From the NCBI GenBank assembly GCA_965656875.1, contig CBFHMJ010000002.1:186001-250000 (forward strand): DNA of 64,000 nucleotides. Reading direction: 5' to 3'. The notes below the pieces were generated by a model. The model was not told where the DNA came from. It saw nothing but the letters and a program-made list of their open reading frames with translations, and did no database searches. Positions 8,501 to 17,036 of the stretch are shown here, in pieces (the stretch's first letter is position 1; each line of letters opens with the position of its first letter). The position numbers and the translations under genes are program-made. The stretch is from CBFHMJ01 sp965656875. Its GTDB lineage: Bacteria; Pseudomonadota; Gammaproteobacteria; Enterobacterales; Alteromonadaceae.

Positions 8501-9809
8501 ATCAGCATATATATTCCGACTTGTTTTAAGCTTTCTGTTTTTATTTTCATTTCACTCACTGGCGAGTAATGAGATTAAAGGCGTTCGTGTCTGGCCTTCT
8601 CCTGACAGTACCCGCATCGTTTTTGATCTCGAAGATGCGCCTCAATTCACCTGGTTTGAACTTAAAAAACCTAATCGTCTGGTTATCGATTTCAAAGATA
8701 CCAGTGACAAGTTTGACTGGTCCAGAGTTGAATCGAATTCTAAACTGGTAAAAAAAATCCGACAAAGTAAGGCAAAACGAAAAGGTGATTTTCGTGTTGT
8801 GCTGGAGCTTGTCAGGCCACTAAATACAAAAGTTTTCCCACTAACTCCAACCGCGCCGTATGGTGACAGGCTGGTGGTGGATTTAATTGATGATAATCTC
8901 CGGAATACGCCAACTAAAACTTATAAAGTTGATGATGATCGTCAAGTTGTCATTGCGATTGATGCTGGGCATGGAGGAGAAGATCCCGGCTCGATTGGTC
9001 AGAGTGGTTATTATGAGAAATACATAACGCTGAAAGTAGCGAAAAAGTTAAAAGCACTGGTAGATCGTGAACCGACGATGAGTGCTGTGCTGATTCGTAA
9101 AAGCGATTATTTCGTTAACCTGAATCGAAGAACAGAAATCGCGAGAAAGAAGAAGGTTGATTTCTTTGTATCTATTCACGCTGACGCATTTACCTCTCCA
9201 AAGCCAAATGGTGCGTCTGTCTGGGTATTGTCTGAAGGGCGGGCAAATTCTGAAACCGGTAAATGGATAGAACAACGAGAAAAGTACTCTGAGTTGCTTG
9301 GTGGTGCTGCACAAGTTATCGAAAAGACTGACAGTGAAAAATTTTTAGCGATGACTCTGATTGATATGTCGATGGATCATGCGATGGTATCAGGCCAGGA
9401 AGCAGCTGAATCAGTTATTGATGAGCTGAAAAAAATTACAAAGATGCACAAGAAAACGCCTCAGTCAGCCAGTCTGGGGGTATTGAAATCACCGGATATT
9501 CCTTCAATTCTGGTTGAAGTTGGGTTTATTTCAAATCCAGCAGAAGAACGACGTATGCGTTCCAATGCCCATCAAAACAAACTATCAAAAGCAATTTTTA
9601 CAGGCTTACTGAATTACTTTAAAATGAACCCGCCTGATGGAACATTACTGGCAAAACAAAAGATTCGCCGCCATCGAGTCAGAGCAGGTGAATCCTTATC
9701 GTTATTGTCTGTCCGGTACAAAGTATCCGTTAAGCAATTAAAACGAGCAAATAATCTGAAATCAGACACGGTATTTGTTGGGCAGCTACTGACAATCCCT
9801 ACGTTGTAA
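8493..9809 (+). CDS. amiB: N-acetylmuramoyl-L-alanine amidase, AmiB/AmiC type
   Basis: A periplasmic zinc amidase of about 438 aa that cuts the stem peptide from peptidoglycan during cell separation. It has a signal peptide (hydrophobic stretch about residues 8-22, cleavage likely after S-L-A), an N-terminal AMIN domain (about 25-125) for septal targeting, an Amidase_3 domain (about 145-375: A-I-D-A-G-H-G-G, Glu in Y-E-K-Y-I-T-L, S-I-H-A-D-A, and V-E-V-G-F-I-S-N near its end), and one C-terminal LysM (about 393-438; H-R-V-R-A-G-E-S-L). The ATG at 8493 is chosen because the signal peptide begins there; it lies inside the tsaE stop region. Longer in-frame starts would put a non-secretory leader in front. 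AmiB is normally controlled by EnvC/NlpD-type activators, which are not in the window. Confidence 0.93.
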   Translation: MNKSAYIFRLVLSFLFLFSFHSLASNEIKGVRVWPSPDSTRIVFDLEDAPQFTWFELKKPNRLVIDFKDTSDKFDWSRVESNSKLVKKIRQSKAKRKGDFRVVLELVRPLNTKVFPLTPTAPYGDRLVVDLIDDNLRNTPTKTYKVDDDRQVVIAIDAGHGGEDPGSIGQSGYYEKYITLKVAKKLKALVDREPTMSAVLIRKSDYFVNLNRRTEIARKKKVDFFVSIHADAFTSPKPNGASVWVLSEGRANSETGKWIEQREKYSELLGGAAQVIEKTDSEKFLAMTLIDMSMDHAMVSGQEAAESVIDELKKITKMHKKTPQSASLGVLKSPDIPSILVEVGFISNPAEERRMRSNAHQNKLSKAIFTGLLNYFKMNPPDGTLLAKQKIRRHRVRAGESLSLLSVRYKVSVKQLKRANNLKSDTVFVGQLLTIPTL

Positions 9810-9840
9810 ATCTCTCGTCTGAATGTAAATACAGTTTCAA

Positions 9841-9878
9841 AAGGTCAGAACCCTTCAATGGTTCTGACCTTTATTTTT
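9841..9878 (+). terminator. Rho-independent terminator between amiB and mutL
   Basis: AAGGTCAGAACC pairs perfectly with GGTTCTGACCTT over 12 bp around a 7-nt loop, followed by TATTTTT. This is a strong intrinsic terminator only about 20 nt before the mutL start codon. Confidence 0.92.
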
Positions 9879-9897
9879 GGAATCACTCAATCGCATT

Positions 9898-11928
9898 ATG
9901 ACCATCAAGATTTTACCCGCCAGACTGGCTAATCAGATAGCAGCTGGGGAAGTTGTCGAACGTCCCTCATCGGTTATTAAAGAGCTTATTGAAAACAGTC
10001 TGGATGCCGGTGCAACCCACATAGACATTTATGTGGAGCGTGGCGGCTCGAAGATGATTCGTATTCGTGATAATGGTTGCGGTATTCCTAAAGATGAACT
10101 GACATTAGCGCTTAGTCGTCATGCAACCAGCAAAGTAGAAAGTTTTGAAGATCTGGAAACGATTATGAGCCTGGGTTTTCGAGGTGAAGCGTTAGCCAGT
10201 GTCAGTTCAGTTTCTCGTCTTAAACTGGTGTCTAAACCTGCTGCTCAGGAAGAAGCCTGGCAAGCTTATGCAGAAGGGCGGGATATGGAAGTCAAAGTGA
10301 TTCCCGCCGCTCATCCTGATGGTACTACGGTCGAAGTTAGTGATTTATTCTTCAACACACCTGCCCGTCGAAAATTTCTTCGTACTGAAAAAACAGAATT
10401 CTCTCACATTGATGAAGTCGTCAAACGAATTGCGTTAAGCCGTTTTGATGTGCATTTTGGTTTATACCATAACGGTAAAGTGGTGCGTCGTTTGCCCGCC
10501 TGTAAAACAGAAGAAGCACAGGATCGCCGTGTTGGCATGTTGTGCGGCAAATTGTTTATCGACAATGCATTAAAAATTGATACGGATTACGATGATATCA
10601 AACTTCGTGGCTGGGTTGCTTTGCCGTCAGGATGTAAGCAACAGAATGATGTTCAGTACAGTTACGTCAATGGTCGCATGATGCGCGATAAGTTGATCAA
10701 TCATGGTATTCGACAAGCTTATGATGGTCACATTGGTTCGGAATTTTATCCCGCCTACGTATTGTATCTGGATATTGATCCCCGTCAGGTTGATGTAAAT
10801 GTTCATCCAGCCAAGCACGAAGTTCGTTTTCACCAGGCTCGCTTGATCCATGATTTTATTCTTCAGGCGGTGTCCAGTGCATTGATTCAACCAGTTAACG
10901 GTATTGTGGATGCTGATCAGGAAGATATTCATTCGACCCATCAGGGAGAAAACAACTGGATCGAACCTGTATCAGATACCAGCCAACAACAATCATTTGA
11001 TGGATTAAGTACATCAACCCGGGAAGGTAATGAATATCCGGGACAGACATCTCAGCTAAACTTTGCTCAGCAGGCTACCGGAGACGTTTCACAGTCTGAT
11101 ACTGGTAGCGTCTATTCTCAGCAGCGAGATCAGTCGTCTTTTTCATCAATTGGAGAATCAACTACCTCAGCTCGAAGTAATCAGGGAGCATCAGGTTGGC
11201 AAACCGGTGACAGAGCGCGAAGTGTTAATTACGATAAACCTTCAGCGAAAGCTATTAGTGGCTACCAGCGTTCGATGGATAAGTTGGCTGATGCAGAGCC
11301 AGGTGATATTGCTATTCAGTCACAAGGTAGCTCTCACAACGAACGCTCATCACTGGTGTTTGAAAGAGACAAAAAACAGCTTGATAGCGGTTTGATGATT
11401 CATTCTGTATTTGCCGAACAATTCTTATTGGCAACAACGGGCGAACAACTTTGGCTGATTGATTGTATGACATTAATTACTCAGCAATTAAATGACAGTT
11501 ATCTTCAGGGTGGATTGATCGGACAACCTTTGTTACTTCCTGTCAGAATTAATCATCAGGAAGCCCGTGTTATTTCGGATATCGTGGATAAAGTTATACG
11601 GTTACTGGGGTTTGATTACCAAAATCATCAGAAGTTTTTAATAATTAAGAAGGTTCCTGCATTTTTACGTCATTCTGACATCGTAGGATTGTTCAATGAC
11701 TTGTTAGACTCAGTGTATTCATTATGTGAGCTGCAAGGTACTGCATTAGATGATCCTAAGATTGTGGCAAATCTGATGACATTGAGCCAGGAACGTTTTG
11801 TACCCGATGCAAAACAAGTGCGCCATTACGCAAATCAATTACTCGCAGAGATGACAGAAGCAGAGTTTCTGCATCGATTTGCCTCAGAAATTAATTGGTT
11901 AGACGCAAAGCAACAACTCAGAAATTGA
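9898..11928 (+). CDS. mutL: DNA mismatch repair protein MutL
   Basis: A protein of about 676 aa linking MutS mismatch recognition to MutH incision and UvrD. The GHKL ATPase region carries the family motifs E-L-I-E-N-S-L-D-A-G-A, D-N-G-C-G-I, R-H-A-T-S-K and G-F-R-G-E-A-L. A low-complexity Q/S-rich linker (about 350-490) leads to a C-terminal dimerisation domain. That domain lacks the DQHAxxExxxxE endonuclease motif (it reads L-I-D-C-M-T-L), as expected for MutH-type organisms. The ATG at 9898 gives the standard N terminus (I-L-P-x-x-L-A-N-Q-I-A-A-G-E-V-V-E-R-P). It lies just after a strong terminator, so mutL probably needs its own promoter or antitermination; no good Shine-Dalgarno is seen. 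Confidence 0.96.
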   Translation: MTIKILPARLANQIAAGEVVERPSSVIKELIENSLDAGATHIDIYVERGGSKMIRIRDNGCGIPKDELTLALSRHATSKVESFEDLETIMSLGFRGEALASVSSVSRLKLVSKPAAQEEAWQAYAEGRDMEVKVIPAAHPDGTTVEVSDLFFNTPARRKFLRTEKTEFSHIDEVVKRIALSRFDVHFGLYHNGKVVRRLPACKTEEAQDRRVGMLCGKLFIDNALKIDTDYDDIKLRGWVALPSGCKQQNDVQYSYVNGRMMRDKLINHGIRQAYDGHIGSEFYPAYVLYLDIDPRQVDVNVHPAKHEVRFHQARLIHDFILQAVSSALIQPVNGIVDADQEDIHSTHQGENNWIEPVSDTSQQQSFDGLSTSTREGNEYPGQTSQLNFAQQATGDVSQSDTGSVYSQQRDQSSFSSIGESTTSARSNQGASGWQTGDRARSVNYDKPSAKAISGYQRSMDKLADAEPGDIAIQSQGSSHNERSSLVFERDKKQLDSGLMIHSVFAEQFLLATTGEQLWLIDCMTLITQQLNDSYLQGGLIGQPLLLPVRINHQEARVISDIVDKVIRLLGFDYQNHQKFLIIKKVPAFLRHSDIVGLFNDLLDSVYSLCELQGTALDDPKIVANLMTLSQERFVPDAKQVRHYANQLLAEMTEAEFLHRFASEINWLDAKQQLRN

Positions 11929-11970
11929 ATATAATAATGAGAAGTAACAAGAACATATCGGAGGCAATGA

Positions 11971-12897
11971 TTGTCTCAACATACTGATTTACCAGTGATA
12001 TTTTTAATGGGTCCGACAGCATCTGGTAAAACAGATTTGGCTGTCGAACTGGTTGAACGGATTTCGGCTGAAATTATTAGTGTTGATAGTGCCTTGATTT
12101 ATCGAGGAATGGACATAGGTACTGCTAAGCCGGAACCTGAATTACTGGCAAGGGCGCCTCATCGGCTTGTCGATATAATTGAGCCCGACCAGACCTATTC
12201 TGCTGCCGACTTTAGACAAGATGCATTGGCAGCAATTGAAGAGATTCACAAAAAGGGAAAAATTCCGCTTCTGGTTGGCGGTACAATGATGTACTTTAAA
12301 GCTTTACTGGAAGGAATTTCTCCATTACCGGAGGCTGATCAGGCCGTACGTGAGCAGTTGGAAAATGAAGCCAGGGAGAAAGGCTGGCAAGCATTACATG
12401 ATGAATTGAAACGCGTTGATCCTGTGGCCGCTGAAAGAATACATCCCAACGATCCACAGCGAATTAATCGTGCGCTTGAAGTATACCGCATCACTGGTAT
12501 ATCGATGACGGAACTGACAAAAAGCAAGGGTGAAACATTACCTTACAAAGTTCATCAGTTTGCTATCGCTCCATCTGACAGGAAAGTATTACATCAACGG
12601 ATTGAACAACGATTTAAAATCATGGTCGAACAAGGCTTCGTTGATGAAGTTCGTAAACTCTATGAGCGAGGTGATCTTCATCTTAATATGCCTTCCATGC
12701 GCTGCGTGGGCTACCGTCAGGTGTGGGAATTCCTGGATGGCGAGCATGATTTTGAGGAAATGGTATATCGGGGAATTGTGGCAACGAGGCAGCTGGCAAA
12801 GCGCCAAATGACCTGGCTAAATGGCTGGGAAAATGTAACCTGGCTGGAAACAGGAAGTCAGGATAACTTGCAACTGGTAATGTCTTCGCTAAGCTAA
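11971..12897 (+). CDS. miaA: tRNA dimethylallyltransferase MiaA (TTG start)
   Basis: A 308-aa enzyme that transfers a dimethylallyl group to N6 of A37 in tRNAs reading UNN codons. The P-loop G-P-T-A-S-G-K-T lies at about residues 14-21, followed by D-S-A-L-I-Y-R-G-M-D-I-G-T-A-K-P and, later, A-P-H-R-L-V-D and the C-terminal T-R-Q-L-A-K-R-Q-x-T-W motif. The start is TTG at 11971. GGAGG at 11960-11964 is ideally spaced for it, and the nearby ATG at 11968 is out of frame and quickly stopped. The next in-frame ATG would leave almost nothing before the P-loop. It lies between mutL and hfq, the usual neighbours. Confidence 0.95.
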   Translation: MSQHTDLPVIFLMGPTASGKTDLAVELVERISAEIISVDSALIYRGMDIGTAKPEPELLARAPHRLVDIIEPDQTYSAADFRQDALAAIEEIHKKGKIPLLVGGTMMYFKALLEGISPLPEADQAVREQLENEAREKGWQALHDELKRVDPVAAERIHPNDPQRINRALEVYRITGISMTELTKSKGETLPYKVHQFAIAPSDRKVLHQRIEQRFKIMVEQGFVDEVRKLYERGDLHLNMPSMRCVGYRQVWEFLDGEHDFEEMVYRGIVATRQLAKRQMTWLNGWENVTWLETGSQDNLQLVMSSLS

Positions 12898-12916
12898 TAG
12901 ATAGTTGTCCTTAATT

Positions 12917-12946
12917 ATTCAAATAACAACTTGAAATAATTATAAT
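12917..12946 (+). promoter_or_regulatory. possible hfq promoter
   Basis: TATAAT at 12941-12946 is a perfect -10 hexamer about 55 nt before the hfq start, with a poor -35 (ATTCAA at 12917-12922, 18-nt spacer). The region is very AT-rich, so chance is possible. Promoters of hfq within or after miaA are common in relatives. Confidence 0.35.
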
Positions 12947-12999
12947 TAGAACCGATATTAGGTTTGTACATCAGAGAACAACAATAAGGAAAGTAAGAA

Positions 13000-13263
13000 A
13001 TGGCAAAGGGCCAATCATTACAAGATCCATTTTTGAATTCGTTAAGAAGAGAGCGGATTCCCGTTTCAATTTATTTGGTAAACGGTATCAAGTTACAAGG
13101 TCAGGTAGAGTCATTTGACCAGTTTGTAATTTTATTGAAGAACAATGTTAGTCAAATGGTTTATAAACATGCGATTTCAACAGTCGTTCCTTCGCGTCCA
13201 TTTTCACAAAATCAGGGAAGCTATCAGCAATCGGGCGAAGATGACGGAACTGGTCAGTCTTAA
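13000..13263 (+). CDS. hfq: RNA chaperone Hfq
   Basis: An 87-aa Sm-like protein that forms a hexameric ring and promotes pairing between small RNAs and mRNAs. The Sm1 motif (Q-D-P-F-L-N-x-L-R-R-E-R-I-P-V-x-I-Y-L-V-N-G) and the Sm2 core Y-K-H-A-I-S-T-V-V-P are essentially canonical. The C-terminal tail is short (about 17 residues after the core), Q/S/G-rich, and ends in acidic residues. AAGGAAAG precedes the ATG. It is followed after 14 nt by hflX. Confidence 0.98.
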   Translation: MAKGQSLQDPFLNSLRRERIPVSIYLVNGIKLQGQVESFDQFVILLKNNVSQMVYKHAISTVVPSRPFSQNQGSYQQSGEDDGTGQS

Positions 13264-13277
13264 TAGGAATAATACGC

Positions 13278-14567
13278 TTGTTTGACCGTTATGAAGCCGG
13301 TGAGCAGGCGATATTAGTCCATATTGAATTCCCGGACGAAAGTAGCAAAGAAGATCTGGAAGAGCTGAAGATGTTAGTATCCTCAGCAGGTGCCAAGTGC
13401 CTGACTGTTGTTTCAGGCAGTCGTCATTCTCCTCATCCAGGTTTTTTTATTGGGACTGGAAAAGCCGAGGAACTGGCTGATATCGTTCAGACTTTTCAGG
13501 CTGATATCATCATTTTTAATCACTCCTTATCACCCTCACAAGAGAGAAACCTCGAAAAATTATGTCAATGCCGTGTACTTGATCGAACAGGTTTAATCCT
13601 GGATATTTTCGCTCAGCGAGCACGTACGCATGAAGGTAAGTTGCAAGTTGAACTAGCGCAGTTAAGGCACTTATCGACTCGGTTGATTCGAGGATGGACA
13701 CACCTTGAGAGGCAAAAAGGTGGGATTGGTTTACGTGGTCCGGGTGAAACACAGCTGGAAACGGACCGACGGTTACTCCGAGCCAGAATTAAATCGATTC
13801 TTAAACGGCTTGCAAAAGTTGAAAAACAACGAGAGCAAGGTCGAAGAGCTCGAAGTAAAAATGAAGTACCTACAGTTTCCCTGGTGGGTTATACCAATGC
13901 AGGGAAATCAACGCTGTTTAATGCAGTAACCCATTCTGGTGTTTATGCTGCAGATCAGTTGTTTGCAACACTGGATGCGACATTGAGACGGATTGAACTT
14001 CGTGATGTAGGTGAAGCTATACTGGCAGATACAGTTGGATTTATCCGACATTTGCCTCATGACCTTGTCGCTGCTTTTAAGGCAACATTGCAAGAAACAC
14101 GTGAAGCAACATTACTTCTTCATGTGATTGATGTGGCAGATGAGCGACGAGCTGATAACATCAATCAGGTACTGGATGTTTTGCAGGAAATTGAAGCGGG
14201 TGATATTCCCCAGCTTGAAGTTTTCAATAAGATTGATGCAGTAGAAAAGCTGGAGCCCAGAATTGATCGGGATGAAAATGGTGTTCCGGTCAGAGTCTGG
14301 TTGTCAGCTAAAGAAGGCATTGGACTAGATTTATTAAGTGAAGCGATCACTGAGCGTTTAGCTGAGTCGATGTTTCAATGTTCCCTGAAAATTCCACCTG
14401 AAAGTGGAAAATACATGGGAGCACTTTACAGCTTTGATGGTGTTACTGCTGAATCGTTTGCAGAGGATGGTAGTTGGCTGGTAGACGTAAGATTACCAAC
14501 CAAAGATTGGAACAGGTTGGTAAAACAGACTGATTCAGCAATCGAGCGATTTGTTATTAAGCATTAA
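13278..14567 (+). CDS. hflX: ribosome-splitting GTPase HflX (TTG start)
   Basis: A 429-aa GTPase that binds the 50S subunit and rescues stalled or stress-damaged ribosomes. The N-terminal HflX domain holds P-H-P-G-F-F-I-G-T-G-K and L-S-P-S-Q-E-R-N-L-E, then a helical linker with R-G-P-G-E-T-Q-L-E-T-D-R-R. The G domain begins about residue 195 with G1 G-Y-T-N-A-G-K-S-T, G3 D-T-V-G-F and G4 N-K-I-D. The start is TTG at 13278, which gives the family-typical M-F-D-R-Y-E-A-G-E-Q-A; AGGAA lies upstream. The operon context miaA-hfq-hflX-hflK-hflC is the standard one. Confidence 0.96.
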   Translation: MFDRYEAGEQAILVHIEFPDESSKEDLEELKMLVSSAGAKCLTVVSGSRHSPHPGFFIGTGKAEELADIVQTFQADIIIFNHSLSPSQERNLEKLCQCRVLDRTGLILDIFAQRARTHEGKLQVELAQLRHLSTRLIRGWTHLERQKGGIGLRGPGETQLETDRRLLRARIKSILKRLAKVEKQREQGRRARSKNEVPTVSLVGYTNAGKSTLFNAVTHSGVYAADQLFATLDATLRRIELRDVGEAILADTVGFIRHLPHDLVAAFKATLQETREATLLLHVIDVADERRADNINQVLDVLQEIEAGDIPQLEVFNKIDAVEKLEPRIDRDENGVPVRVWLSAKEGIGLDLLSEAITERLAESMFQCSLKIPPESGKYMGALYSFDGVTAESFAEDGSWLVDVRLPTKDWNRLVKQTDSAIERFVIKH

Positions 14568-14631
14568 CAGGCAGTGCATGATATAGATATGCACATTAAA
14601 ACAGTTCACTTAAGTAAAGTCGGAGATAATA

Positions 14632-15789
14632 ATGGCCTGGAATGAGCCGGGAAAAAACGGTAAAGACAAAGATCCCTGGGGACAACGGGGCGGACGGGAG
14701 CAAGGGCCTCCTGACCTGGATGACTTTTTAAAGGATGTTTTTGATAAATTTGGTGGCCTGTTTGGCGGTGGTTCAGGTCGCGGCGGTAACAGCTCTTCTT
14801 CCGGGAAGGGTTTAGTTGCGCTTTTATTTATATTAATCACAGTCTGGGCTATCAGCGGTTTCTATACTGTTCGTGAGGCAGAGCGTGCAATTGTACTTCG
14901 CTTTGGTTCATATATTGATCTGGTTGATCCGGGTTTGAACTGGAAACCAACGTTCATTGATAAAGTTATCCTTGTCGACGTAAAGACGATTAATTCATTA
15001 CGCTCCTCCGGTGATATGCTGACACAAGACGAAAATGTTGTGTTAGTTGATTTTGAAATCCAGTACCGGGTAACTGATCCCCATAAATTTAAATTCAGCG
15101 TGACTGATGCCGGAGATAGTTTACGTCAGGCGACAGACAGTGCATTACGTTATGTGATTGGTCATTCAGAAATGACAGACATACTAACCGCAGGTCGTGA
15201 AGTTATTCGTCAACGAACGTGGGAAGAATTAGAGAAAGTTATCGCGCCATACAATATGGGTATTGAGCTGGTCGACGTTAACTTTAAAGATGCTCGCCCA
15301 CCTGAAGCTGTTAAGGCATCGTTTGATGATGCTATTTCAGCACAGGAAGATGAGGAGCGTTTCATTCGTGAAGCTGAAGCTTACGCTCGTGAAATCGAAC
15401 CTCAGGCTCGTGGTCAGGTGAAGCGTATTGAGCAAGAAGCGAATGCTTATCAGCAGCGTGTGATTCTTGAAGCTCAGGGTGAAATTGCAAAATTCGAGAA
15501 GCTACTTCCTGAATATACAGCAGCGCCGGAAGTAACTCGTCAGCGTTTATACCTGGAAACAATGGAAGAGGTTTATAGCAACACTTCTAAAGTGCTGGTT
15601 AACGTTAAAGGCGGAAATAACATGATGTATTTACCGCTAGATAAAATCATGCAGAATCAAAACATGACTGCACCTGTGCAAACGATTCGCGGTGATGTTA
15701 AATCACTACGTGACAGCCTGAATTCATCTTCTCAGAATTCTGAGCCATCAACGTTGCGTGAAAGTTCCAGACGCGGAAGAGGGGAATAA
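14632..15789 (+). CDS. hflK: FtsH protease modulator HflK
   Basis: A 385-aa inner-membrane SPFH/band-7 protein that assembles with HflC into a large periplasmic-facing cage around FtsH and limits its proteolysis of membrane proteins. The N-terminal 60 residues are Gly-rich and cytoplasmic (N-E-P-G-K-N-...-W-G then repeated G-G). One membrane segment follows (about 63-82), then the SPFH domain (E-R-A-I-V-L-R-F-G) and a long charged coiled region. GGAGATAATA precedes the ATG. It is followed after 3 nt by hflC, so the two are tightly coupled. Confidence 0.95.
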   Translation: MAWNEPGKNGKDKDPWGQRGGREQGPPDLDDFLKDVFDKFGGLFGGGSGRGGNSSSSGKGLVALLFILITVWAISGFYTVREAERAIVLRFGSYIDLVDPGLNWKPTFIDKVILVDVKTINSLRSSGDMLTQDENVVLVDFEIQYRVTDPHKFKFSVTDAGDSLRQATDSALRYVIGHSEMTDILTAGREVIRQRTWEELEKVIAPYNMGIELVDVNFKDARPPEAVKASFDDAISAQEDEERFIREAEAYAREIEPQARGQVKRIEQEANAYQQRVILEAQGEIAKFEKLLPEYTAAPEVTRQRLYLETMEEVYSNTSKVLVNVKGGNNMMYLPLDKIMQNQNMTAPVQTIRGDVKSLRDSLNSSSQNSEPSTLRESSRRGRGE

Positions 15790-15792
15790 GAC

Positions 15793-16677
15793 ATGAAAAA
15801 CTTTTCAGCGTTTATCCTGATTGTTTTAGTTATCCTGGGATTATCGTCTTTCTTCATCATTGATGAAGGTCAGCGAGGGATTGTAATCCAGTTTGGTAAA
15901 GTAAAACGTGATGCTGGTACCGATTCAACAACTGTCTATGAGCCGGGTCTTCACTTTAAAATTCCATTGATTGAAAAGGTCCGTAAACTGGATGCACGTA
16001 TTCAAACGTTGGATGATGCACCTGCTCGTTTTGTTACCGCAGAGAAAAAAGACCTTATGGTTGATTCATACGTGAAATGGCGTATTGATGACTTTGCGAA
16101 ATATTACCTTTCAACAGGTGGATTCAGAGAACAGGCTGAATCTCTTTTACGTCAAAAAGTAAATAATGGACTGAGAACAGAGTTTGGTACGCGAACTATT
16201 CAGGAAATTGTTTCTGGTCAACGTAGTGAATTGCTGGAAGAAGCACTTGAGCAATCGTCAAAGAGCTCAGGTGATTTGGGTATTGAAATCCTTGACGTTC
16301 GTGTGAAGCAAATTAACTTACCGCGTGAAGTTAGTAATTCAATCTACAAGCGTATGAGAGCTGAACGTACTGCGGTTGCTAAAGAGCATCGTTCTGAAGG
16401 TAAAGAAAAGGCAGAGGTTATTCGCGCTGATGTTGATGCACGCGTGACAGTTATGCTGGCTGATGCGCAAAAGAATGCACTAATTGTTCGTGGTACGGGT
16501 GATGCAGAAGCTGCTAAGATTTATGCTAATGCTTATGGCAAGAACCCTGAATTCTTCTCATTTGTACGAAGTCTGGATGCGTATAAAAACAGTTTCAAGA
16601 ATAAGAGCGACATTCTTGTTCTTGAGCCTGAATCTGAGTTCTTTGATTACATGAAGAACCCAGGTAAAACGAAATAA
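15793..16677 (+). CDS. hflC: FtsH protease modulator HflC
   Basis: The 294-aa partner of HflK. A single N-terminal membrane anchor (about residues 4-24) is followed by the SPFH domain beginning E-G-Q-R-G-I-V-I-Q-F-G-K and a helical coiled-coil region rich in Glu, Lys and Ala. The C-terminal stretch with F-F-S-F-V-R-S-L-x-A-Y is typical of HflC. The operon ends here with a terminator about 20 nt later. Confidence 0.95.
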   Translation: MKNFSAFILIVLVILGLSSFFIIDEGQRGIVIQFGKVKRDAGTDSTTVYEPGLHFKIPLIEKVRKLDARIQTLDDAPARFVTAEKKDLMVDSYVKWRIDDFAKYYLSTGGFREQAESLLRQKVNNGLRTEFGTRTIQEIVSGQRSELLEEALEQSSKSSGDLGIEILDVRVKQINLPREVSNSIYKRMRAERTAVAKEHRSEGKEKAEVIRADVDARVTVMLADAQKNALIVRGTGDAEAAKIYANAYGKNPEFFSFVRSLDAYKNSFKNKSDILVLEPESEFFDYMKNPGKTK

Positions 16678-16697
16678 TTTAACACGCTCTGATATGA

Positions 16698-16722
16698 AAC
16701 GGGTGCTTTGGCACCCGTTTTT
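16698..16722 (+). terminator. Rho-independent terminator after hflC
   Basis: AACGGGTGC and GCACCCGTT form a perfect 9-bp stem with a 4-nt TTTG loop, followed by TTTT. It ends the hfq-hflX-hflK-hflC operon. Confidence 0.92.
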
Positions 16723-17036
16723 GTATCTCCTCTCAGCTTTTTTCTTAAATCTCTTCGAATAACTTTTTTCTTCACAATACTGGACCTTTTTTCGAGCTTG
16801 ATTATGTTCAGACAAAAATACAGTTGAAGGCTTAATCATCTAAATCAATGATGTGGAAGCTGGTATAAATGCGTGATGAATTGCCGCAAAATCCATCTTG
16901 AAAGGTCTGCACGCTCTAATCAGGCATAGATAATTATTCGCTAATTGATCCAGGTGGAAAAATAATCCGAAATGGGTGAAATTTCTCGATGGATTTTGAT
17001 AAAATCGCCGCTCATTTTTTTCACAGTGATAGCGCA
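16723..17036. other. intergenic region before purA
   Basis: About 310 nt between the hflC terminator and purA. No coding sequence is convincing on either strand. GATAAAAT near 17000 could be a purA -10 element, but no good -35 is seen. In many relatives a small membrane-protein gene and hisZ lie between hflC and purA; neither is recognisable here. Confidence 0.5.
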
